NCBI RefSeq assembly: GCF_029784135.1 | Contig: NC_073746.1 | Span: forward strand, 38,440,878-38,504,877 | From: Toxorhynchites rutilus septentrionalis | Taxonomy: Eukaryota > Arthropoda > Insecta > Diptera > Culicidae | DNA length: 64,000 nt | Direction of reading: 5' to 3' | Part shown: positions 57,176-64,000 of the stretch, piece after piece | Position numbering within the stretch: position 1 is the first letter of the stretch | How the letters are laid out: each line of letters begins with the position of its first letter | Position numbers and translations under genes: made by a program | Notes under the pieces: model-generated | What the model was told of the DNA's origin: nothing | The model's database searches: none | What the model saw: only the letters and a program-made list of their open reading frames with translations

Positions 57176-57890
57176 ACTTATCGACGACCAACGGAGGCGA
57201 AATCGTAGGATTTAAAGTCTCCGTGAACGAAGGAAAAGAAGAAGAATGAAGAGGAATACTTGCCTAGAGTCTAAACAGTGGATCTCGCTGAGGCAAACTT
57301 TCATTCGGCATCGGACTGTTGAGTAATCCAGTTCACTTTGCTTTCGCTGCGCTTCGATCTAAGACCACCAGTGGTAATCCAACTTGGAAATCGTCGTTTT
57401 ATTTTTCTGTTCGTTTTTCGTGTTATTCGTATCGTGTGTTCTTCTTTACGCGTCATAAATTGGACGCTTCGCGTAGTGTGCGATGAGCAAGAAGAAGAGG
57501 AAGGCAGGCTCGAGCCCTGCAAAAAACGAACGCATTGCCAGGGGCAATAAAATTTCGAGGTAAGCGTCATTCAATGATGCACGCGGTGTTGGTGCAGTGA
57601 AAAGCGCTCGCACTGAACCGAGCCTTCGCGAATGTGACACCGCACCGAACAACAGCGAAGTAGGCGATTTCGGCGCGTCGGTCGAAAATGTAAACGCCCA
57701 GGCAGCAACCAAAATCAAGCTCCCCCCGCTGGTGGTGAAGGCGGTCGCTCTTGACAAATTCATCTGCGAATTCGCATCGATGGGTGTTACAGCAGAATAC
57801 AAGCTGTGTGGCATAATTCAGTCTTTTTCCAAGCAGTTAACATTGTTTATTTTCCGTCTTCAAAAATCATTTCAGAGATTATTCTACTAA
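57176..57890 (+). pseudogene. Possible retrotransposon 5' UTR plus ORF1 N-terminal fragment
   Basis: Positions 57483-57563 encode MSKKKRKAGSSPAKNERIAR. A second frame, 57597-57890, contains KIKLPPLVVKAVALDKFICE and then FASMGVTAEYKLCGI, wording I associate with mosquito non-LTR or other element ORF1 proteins. The sequence after LCGI looks unrelated, so the fragment ends near 57812. The GC-richer 57120-57480 stretch would be its 5' UTR, and the outer arm of the 56.4-kb inverted repeat overlaps its start. No RT or other pol sequence follows. Family assignment is uncertain. Confidence 0.4.
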
Positions 57891-58010
57891 GCAGTTGTTT
57901 CTAAACGTTCACAGCATTATAGAATAATATCCGAAGGTATAAACAAGCGACTTATATAAAATAACAGGGGTAGTTCTACGTCAACAATGCGGTCGTATCT
58001 TGGACACAAC
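57891..58010 (-). repeat. ACGACCGC family member (reverse orientation)
   Basis: Plus-strand order: AGAATAATATCCGAAGGTAT, AAACAAGCGACTTATATAAA, GTAGTTCTACGTCAACAATG, CGGTCGTATCTTGGACA. It is the reverse complement of the block order in 28208-28330 and 63505-63620. No stem-loop is visible at its left edge, where the retrotransposon-like fragment ends. Confidence 0.55.
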
Positions 58011-58407
58011 CTCCTTTTTTTTTTTAAGAAATTTTGCTTCCTGTATTTCACCTCCTTTTTTTTCGTAGGACTCCTTTTTTCAGTAACGGTATCAACTCAA
58101 AAAACATGTCAGAAATCGGAAACACACTCATTGTCCCATACTTTTGTTTTGTGTTTTTCTGTTCTTATCCACCCGTACTCGGTGTAGCCTTGAGATGTAA
58201 TTTTTAAATACAACTGCGAATGAGCCGTGTAAATGTAGCGTTCGTTTGTGCGGACATTGTGGAGGAAAGAGGTATTGAAAACTATTGTACACTGGATTCC
58301 CAATTCAATAAAATTCTTTGTTTTAGAGAGGAACTTTGCAGTTCATTCGCCTCTATGGATTCCCTTGGATTAGTGTGCGGTTTAAGCCGTTTTGGAGATG
58401 TTTTAAG

Positions 58408-58525
58408 TGCGATTCACATACAACATCCACGTTACGTTCACGTTACGTCACGTCGCGTTACGTCAATTATTCTCCCATGCAATTCTTATGAAAACATTCA
58501 CATACACCGGCAACGTAACGACCCG
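58408..58525. repeat. Cluster of CGTTACGT repeats between two related ends
   Basis: ATTCACATACAACATCCACG (58411) and ATTCACATACACCGGCAACG (58494) are direct relatives. Between them CGTTACGT-type units occur four times in about 45 bases. A reversed GCGATTCACATA end lies at 59829-59843, so the cluster may be the left end of a larger element enclosing 58408-59845. Confidence 0.4.
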
Positions 58526-58893
58526 TCAGCAAACGTTCAACATAAGGGACCGGCAGGATTTGTAGAAAATAATAATTGACGGAGACGGACTGTTCGTTGG
58601 GTTTTTGCATGGGCTTTGTGTCTCGGCTTTTATTTTGATTTTGGTTGCATTTTTTATGCCAACATATCTCCCAGTTTCAAATTTCTAAGTCAAGATCATC
58701 CGCGATTAGCTGAGAAAAACAGTGTTTACACTATTATTGTTGAATAATGGCCGGGACTACATTTCAAAAATATAATTCAATGATTTTCATTGTTTTTTTC
58801 CAAAATTATAATTGATTTTAGGCATGCTGATTCGAAAGTGAGCATTGCAATTTGAAACTGTTATAGGTGTCGACACTATGAATAACATTAAAT

Positions 58894-59726
58894 AAATCTC
58901 GCGTAATTTTTGAAAAGGTCCTATGTAACATTCACATCAACTCGAGAAAAACTAAGTTGAAGATCGGAACATTGTTCTGCGAATTGTTGCAAAAGGAATC
59001 GATCTTCATCACTACTTTCACCACTAGCAGTCAATAATAACTCCGCAAAACCAATCGTAACTGTTATGTGATTTTAGTTTGATATTGAAACCTCCGAGCG
59101 AAAAATGTTATATTGAACGTTTTGACTGACCGCTTCGTACATTGGACAAATTACGTTGTACGATGACAATTTGCAAATAACTACTGAACAACGCTTCAAA
59201 TACTTGCATTTCGTGCTAAAAACAGATCATTATTGTTATAACTCGTTGAATTGCACTAAAAACGATATCAACACCCGAAAATAACAAAAACTCAAAATGT
59301 CCGAAGTGCGACTTCGTGTTGTTTTTATTGCTTTGTTACTTCGGAAACTTCGAGCGTCAGAGGAAAGTGGCGTCCGAAGTAATAGTCGAGTGCTTAAAAC
59401 TCGAATCTGTACATTGGAATTTTTTGTATCGGTAATAAAAAGGTGAAAAGGATAGATACTTGAACGGTTGTTTTCGCATTGCATCCAATGATTGAGCACT
59501 AATAGTTTGCTTGAGCTTGAGCTTGAACTTGGGTAGACTGTACAATTCGTAGTTGCTCTCCGTGATTGACCTGAACCAACCAAATTGCACAAAGAACACA
59601 CAGAATGACGCTTGGGACTAGCAAATCATTCTCGTTGTGCATGATTGAGCACTAATAGTTTGCATCCATTAACTCGATTTGTTTACTTTTGTTACTTAGG
59701 ACCTTTTCAAAAGTTACGCGAGAAAT
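58894..59726. mobile_element. Inverted-repeat element with TCTCGCGTAACTTTTGAAAAGG arms
   Basis: AAATCTCGCGTAATTTTTGA, continuing AAAGGTCCTATGTAACA (58894-58930), is matched in inverted orientation at 59690-59726, with similarity fading inwards to about 58945 and 59673. The 833-bp element is non-coding apart from meaningless short frames and contains the 130-bp retroposed sequence at 59511-59640. No target duplication was found. Confidence 0.65.
59511..59640 (-). mobile_element. Short retroposed sequence (130 bp) with 23-bp target duplication
   Basis: ATGATTGAGCACTAATAGTT with TGC is present at 59488-59510 and again at 59641-59663, a perfect 23-bp direct repeat. The first 95 bp or so match 28031-28113 nearly base for base. 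This copy continues a further 40 bp (GAATGACGCTTGGGACTAGC and on). On the minus strand both copies end in repeated AAGCTC hexamers and this one has lost less of its 5' side. Non-coding; I do not recognise the parent sequence. Confidence 0.85.
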
Positions 59727-59849
59727 CATTCGTTTGACATTTGACGCGACGGTGCTGCTGCAAGCATTGACTGCATGTGTGAATTGATGGAGACGTTGAC
59801 GGAACGTGGACGTTCTTTTCCGTAACGCTCTATGTGAATCGCACATTAG

Positions 59850-60576
59850 ACGTTCGCGGCTAACACAACTTGACTTGTCCGCTAATCTAGCCGGGAGCAG
59901 AAGTCACGCGTTCGATGATACCTTATGATGATGCCGAGTTTGTCCTATCGGTCGTTTCATCGCGCTTCCGTTTCCAACGTTGAATTTCACCAGATGTTCG
60001 CGGATGATTTTGGGTTATCGCAAGTGCTTTTGAGGGTTCCGGTTGAGCTGCTCCCGCAGTGTGTGCCTCCTCCCGAGTAGCAGATTGGACAATGAACAGT
60101 GTCTCATGTCCGAAGGTCTGTGCCGTTCCTACTCCTTATTGCGCATCCCCTTCAACAATCGAGCCCGAATAAACCGGCTTGGTTGACGGTGTAACCACAG
60201 AGACGAATTTTCTCTATGAGACGGGCGTGGAAAGTGATTGATAGTTCATTCGGCTCGGCCGTAGTCTAGGAGCTCGTGTTATGCCTTGCAACTTCTCTCC
60301 CATTGACAAAAACAGAATTTGTGCACGCTTCACTTGGTCGATTATGCTGGAAAGGGATATGGCGATCTCTAATCGATCAATGAACCGAGCCCATTGTTCC
60401 CATATCCTGTTAGCCAGGACGTTGTCAGGAAATGGTTTAATATTTTTCCATCGAATACTTCCTGCGCTGGTCGATGTACCGGTTTTCCTGTTGGTGGTAT
60501 TCCAGCTCCGATCATCTTCTTACGGATCCACGTTGGTTCCGGCCTCCCGATAGTTCATTTTGCTTGGTCAGCATCA
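59850..60576. other. Intergenic DNA
   Basis: No element end or gene recognised. Base composition is slightly more balanced than average. The frames at 60281-60674 overlap in three phases and are not credible. Confidence 0.35.
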
Positions 60577-60865
60577 CTTGTCATTATAATATAAAATTAT
60601 CTCAAAACATATTTTTTATGACGTTTTTTCACCACTTGCAGGCAATGGTGATTTTCACTTACATAGAGTACTAATTTGATTAAGGAAAAATCATGTTCAT
60701 TCATAATTTTCATTTTAAAAGTGTATTGATTCCTTCTGCAAATCCATACTGTCATGCCTATTACCCAATATCGTCAACGCGGATAGTTCGTTAGTCGAAA
60801 ATACTGAATAATTAAACAAACCAAATGGCATCACTGGTGGTTCTTTTTTCCACTCCGCTAAACTG
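60577..60865 (+). repeat. 289-bp direct repeat, copy 1
   Basis: Identical in length and about 97 percent identical by eye (eight or nine substitutions) to 61141-61429. Both start CTTGTCATTATAATATAAAA and end CCGCTAAACTG. The spacing of 564 bp means copy 1 plus its 275-bp right flank is one tandem unit followed by a partial second unit. Low divergence indicates a recent local duplication. Confidence 0.9.
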
Positions 60866-61140
60866 CCCACAATCCAATCGACGAAAAAAACATCGACCTA
60901 ACAACGACCGTAGCGCTGTTACCTATTCACGATGACGACGATTAGGTATCGACATCTGGATACGGCATTAGTTTGTATGAGGCAAACTATTCTCTATCAT
61001 ATTAGTCGGCCCGAATCAGTTTATAATTGCTAAAATTTGTATGAAATTTTTTTCTTGGCATAATTTTTCCTACTTAAAGTACGTTGTCATGACCCTAATT
61101 TGAATTATTTTCTATAGACGTTCAGATATTCTCAAAAAAA

Positions 61141-61429
61141 CTTGTCATTATAATATAAAATTATCTCAAAACATTTTTTTTATGACGTTTTTTCACCACT
61201 TGTAGGCAATGGTGATTTTCACTTACATAGAGTACTAATTTGATTAAGGAAAAATCATGTTCATTCATAATTTTCATTTTAAAAGTGTATTCATTCCTTC
61301 TGCAAATCCATACTGTCATGCCTCTTCCCCAATATCGTCAACGCGAATAGTTCGTTAGTCGAAAATACTGAATAATTAAACAAACTAAATGGCGTCACTG
61401 GTGGTTCTTTTTTCCACTCCGCTAAACTG
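61141..61429 (+). repeat. 289-bp direct repeat, copy 2
   Basis: Second copy of the 60577-60865 segment. It ends 19 bases before the first exon of the duplicated spliced unit at 61449. It may therefore contain, or be, the upstream region of that unit. No tRNA primer-binding site or polypurine tract lies between the two copies, which argues against a miniature LTR element. Confidence 0.88.
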
Positions 61430-61448
61430 TCATCTCAAACAAAAACAA

Positions 61449-61880
61449 ATGGATCATACAACTGGTGAGTATGAAATATATTTCGGCTTTTTAATTATTA
61501 ATTATTTTATCTTATCAGCTATGAATACATTCGACTCGTTTGCTTCCATCAATCGGTAAGTGAGAAAGATGATTTCTCCCATCAGTGCGGATTTCCACTT
61601 CTATCACAGCAGCCAACAACATCCGTTTTCCTGCAGCAGTAACCTATAACCCCTGTTGGCAATGCCGGGGGACAGCATCAACAGCAGCAGCAGCAGAATT
61701 TGACCATGGTATGGTATTGCGAAGAACTTTCCCCATTAGAGGTTCCGTGCTTCGCGCACATTCAAAATCCTCTTCAGACACGAAAACTCAACGACAAGGA
61801 GGTATTTATCAACTTGCTCAGCTGAATTACCACCCGGAGGAACCCGAATGCACTGATTCCGTTGTATAGTAGAATGAAAA
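61449..61880 (+). CDS. Small spliced gene-like unit, tandem copy 1, unidentified (possibly pseudogene)
   Basis: A short exon (ATGGATCATACAACTG, 61449-61464) is followed by GTGAGT and an intron of 54 bp ending TTATCAG at 61518. The next exon is homologous to copy 2. In the frame set by the ATG it stops after the codons for NR at 61556, where GTAAGTG could act as a second donor. The long frame 61585-61869 (ISTSITAANNIRFPAAVTYN, later QLAQLNYHPEEPECTDSVV) is parallel to copy 2 but has no clear start. A CAG run encodes Ala or Gln depending on frame. Function unknown. Copies diverge by many substitutions and small gaps, so this duplication is older than the 289-bp one. Confidence 0.35.
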
Positions 61881-61936
61881 TAGGCGAGGTAAGCGAACGT
61901 AATCGCATGATATTTTAATAGTTCGCATTTTTATCC

Positions 61937-62400
61937 GGATCATACAACTGGTGAGTAGGGAATTCATTTCTGCTTTTCACTTACTAATCATTTTATTTTG
62001 TTTCAGCTATGAATACATCCGACTCAATCAATCGGCGAGTGAGAAAGATGATTTCCCTCATCACCACATTGCTTATTTCCACTTCTGTCACGCCAGCCAA
62101 CAGCATCAGCTTTCCCGCAGCAGTATCCTTTAAGTCCAGGGTGCTATTCCGGGGAACAGCATCATCAGTAACAGCAGCAGGACCTGGCCATCGATAGTAT
62201 TTCGAGCAATTTTCCCCATCGGAGATCCCGTGCTTCACGCACATTGAAGAAACCTCCTCAGCCACATATGTGTGTCAAGGAGAAAAAGGAGCTGGATTCG
62301 AATCGTCAATCCAGACAACCCGAATGCACCGATTGCATTATATATCTTGTTTATATTTTATATGCATTTTGTGTTTTTTTGAATAAAATGATTAAAAACG
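61937..62400 (+). CDS. Small spliced gene-like unit, tandem copy 2, unidentified
   Basis: GGATCATACAACTG (61937-61950), then GTGAGT, a 56-bp intron with a T-rich end and TTTCAG at 62001-62006, then an open frame from ATG 62009 to a stop at 62195. It encodes MNTSDSINRRVRKMISLITT followed by LLISTSVTPANSISFPAAV, which resembles a signal peptide with a small-residue cleavage region. A second frame (62244 on: SRQPECTDCIIYLVYIL) is parallel to the C-terminus of copy 1 (EEPECTDSVV), so there may be a frameshift or another splice. AATAAA at 62382-62387 is a plausible poly(A) signal. The start codon of copy 1 (ATGGAT) is CCGGAT here. I recognise no family. Confidence 0.35.
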
Positions 62401-62662
62401 ATCAATGTTTTTCCTTTTCATGTTTCATAACAAACCAATACAAACAAGAGACGATCAGTGTTGGAAGCAGCGTTACATGCAGGTCGACGCCTTGCATATG
62501 TTGGCAAAAAAGTGGCGTCAAGTTGTTCGATGAATGCATATGAAAGGTCGATAAATCGATTGCAAGGTGGCAGCATTTGAGGTCGATTGTTGACATTTCA
62601 TCGACCCGATCTTGGCAGGCAAAACGGATTGTGGGAGGGCTGCGTCGCGTTGACACGGTATG

Positions 62663-62670
62663 TATAAAAG
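62663..62670 (+). promoter_or_regulatory. Candidate TATA box
   Basis: TATAAAAG preceded by a GC-rich stretch (GGGAGGGCTGCGTCGCG) and followed by GGGTGGGCTGCGCACTTCGA. A start about 30 bases downstream would fall near 62693. No convincing coding sequence follows within several hundred bases on the plus strand, so the target gene, if any, is unclear. Confidence 0.3.
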
Positions 62671-63504
62671 GGTGGGCTGCGCACTTCGAGCGGAATATAT
62701 TAGATGTGAAGAGAAGATTATATTCACCATCCACACAATTAGTAGTCACCCAATGCAGAAAGTTCTGCTTCTTTAAAACCCCCTTCAGATGGAAGCGATC
62801 ATAAACTATGATAACGCGTGTAGAAGTGGTAGGTGGTGAAGTGAAGCATTTCTCCACAAAACTTTTTGCGACTGGCATGATCATGTCCATTTAATTCTTT
62901 AGTTGATATGGTTCTCTAGAGTTGGAACTTCAAATCAAACCAAATAGCAACAACATAATTGCGTACATATCGTCTCGATGACAGCTCAATTGAAACTCCT
63001 TCTCGTTCCACATTGTCAGGTGTTCTTCAACTCCTATGCCTTTCAATTGTGCCGTCAAAATTATGCTTCCTGTAGCAATCACACAGTTTAAACCCGTTCG
63101 AAATGCTTCAAGAATCGGAGACCGGTTCTGAGCGGGGAATGTCACAATGTCGACTGAAGCCTCCTTTCACCCGACCAAACAAATATAGTGATTGAAATTG
63201 GAATTCCAAGATGGCAAGACACCGGCCTTCCTTCCTTTTTCCAGCCAAAGTGGTAAATAACCCTCTATATTTTTATGACCACTTTGCCCCTTACTTGTTA
63301 AAAATAGTTCTTCCCTTTTATGTTTAAGAATTTTAATAAAATCATCAATATTAACAGCAACTTTAATGGCAGATGCGAATAAATGTTCGAAAGGTCACCA
63401 ATTAATCTCAGGTGAGAAGCATGGGTTTCCAAATAAATCGTAGCACAACAGGGCTAAGCCACATACTTTCTTCATACTCAAAAAAAAATGGTAAGAGTTG
63501 TATC
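62671..63504. other. Intergenic DNA
   Basis: No feature recognised. The minus-strand frame 62930-63145 (SIILTAQLKGIGVEEHLTMW) is open for 71 codons but has no known domain. Confidence 0.35.
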
Positions 63505-63620
63505 TAGGACACGACCGCATATTTTCGACGTAGAACTAAGCAATTATATTATTCAATCTACTTGTTTACCACTTCGAATATTATTCTTGAATGCATCGAA
63601 ATTCTTCGTTACAAATAAAT
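63505..63620 (+). repeat. ACGACCGC family member
   Basis: TAGGACACGACCGCATATTT, CGACGTAGAACTAAGCAATT, CTTGTTTACCACTTCGAATA and TTATTCTTGAATGCATCGAA follow the block order of 28208-28330 and 55517-55665. It ends without a clear stem-loop. Non-coding. Confidence 0.6.
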
Positions 63621-64000
63621 TTGATGAACGTCCTTTTTCGTTTGATATGATGCCAAAATATGTGAACCTACCAAATATGTGAACTACCAAACCACTACCA
63701 AAATATGTGAACGGAAAAATTGTCAAACGATCATTGTATTTTACATTTCAATCTGAAATTATTGTACATCTCATGTTTACGTAGTTCTCGAACCGCGAAT
63801 GTTCATTCACCTCTGGTATCTGAAATGACGTTTTTTCCCAGGCTTCTCAGTTTAAAAGTACGCTTTAGGGAAACATATTCCGGTCTGCACAACGACAAGC
63901 GAGTACAAAAGTACTCAACACCATAAAATACCCCAAACTTGCATGTATTTGTAAAGCGGATTCCCCCAGGCACATAAATTTTGAAGTCCGTGTTAGGGGA
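63621..64000. other. Intergenic DNA to window end
   Basis: Short repetition of CAAATATGTGAAC / CAAAATATGTGAAC at 63656-63712 (three close copies) is the only pattern seen. No gene. Confidence 0.4.

Noticed and set aside
57446..57814. 122-codon minus-strand frame
   Set aside because: Antisense to the ORF1-like fragment, which has the more protein-like wording on the plus strand.
60577..61429. Miniature LTR element (TRIM) bounded by two 289-bp repeats
   Set aside because: Repeat ends are not TG...CA in a consistent way, there is no tRNA primer-binding site or polypurine tract, and no target duplication was seen; a partial tandem duplication fits better.
62402..62890. 162-codon minus-strand frame
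   Set aside because: No recognisable domain, and it overlaps the poly(A) signal of the spliced unit and the TATA-like region on the other strand.
1..64000. CRISPR arrays, bacterial operons, rRNA genes
   Set aside because: No regularly spaced identical repeats with unique spacers, no Shine-Dalgarno-linked gene runs and no rRNA-like conserved blocks; the content is that of an insect nuclear genome.

Overview
The window reads as an AT-rich, repeat-dense stretch of insect nuclear DNA, most likely from a culicine mosquito such as Aedes or Culex. The reasons are two DD37E (ITmD37E-type) Tc1/mariner elements, tRNA-derived SINEs, BEL/Pao, I-clade, CR1/jockey-like and R2/R4-like retrotransposon remnants, several hAT copies, and very short introns of about 55 bp. 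I recognise no complete host protein-coding gene. Almost everything that can be named is a mobile element or a relic of one. Species and family names come from memory of these families, not from a search.

Layout. 0-5 kb: two TA-flanked inverted-repeat elements (412-1694 and 3992-4937) on either side of a mariner fragment and a complete DD37E transposon with an uninterrupted transposase (2029-3330). 5-14 kb: gene-poor DNA with small inverted-repeat elements, histone-stem-loop-like motifs and a 7-bp minisatellite. 14-16.3 kb: a MITE, a tandemly repeated segment and an internally deleted hAT element with a near-perfect 8-bp target duplication. 18.2-21.2 kb: an R2/R4-like non-LTR element on the minus strand with internal deletions. 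21.3-22.5 kb: a foldback block. 22.6-27.2 kb: an inverted-repeat DNA element hosting a decayed CR1/jockey-type non-LTR element. 28-31 kb: a short retroposed sequence with a 22-bp target duplication, MITE pieces and a BEL/Pao pol fragment.

31-37.9 kb: a dead Tc1-like transposon split by a 5.4-kb I-clade retrotransposon that left a perfect 15-bp duplication inside the transposase reading frame. 40.2-45.9 kb: a ZBED/hAT-type element with a perfect 8-bp target duplication, itself invaded by a MITE and by a 5'-truncated I-clade element. 47.5-48.6 kb: a SINE and a second heptanucleotide array. 50.2 kb: a 120-bp piggyBac-type MITE with TTAA duplications. 52.3-53.8 kb: a foldback MITE next to a second, broken DD37E element. 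56.3-57.2 kb: an inverted repeat carrying a full-length SINE with a 13-bp duplication. 58.4-59.7 kb: another inverted-repeat element holding a second copy of the short retroposed sequence (23-bp duplication).

60.5-62.4 kb is the only part that looks like host genic DNA: a partial tandem duplication followed by two diverged tandem copies of a small spliced unit with a short intron, a poly(A) signal and, in copy 2, a signal-peptide-like N-terminus. A TATA box lies further downstream.

The elements do not form a pathway. What they record is the order of insertion, and several nesting relations can be read directly from intact target duplications. Signals shared across otherwise unrelated repeats (a 14-bp palindrome, iterated GGGG...TTGGTC-type terminal motifs, histone-like stem-loops) are the most unexplained part of the window.
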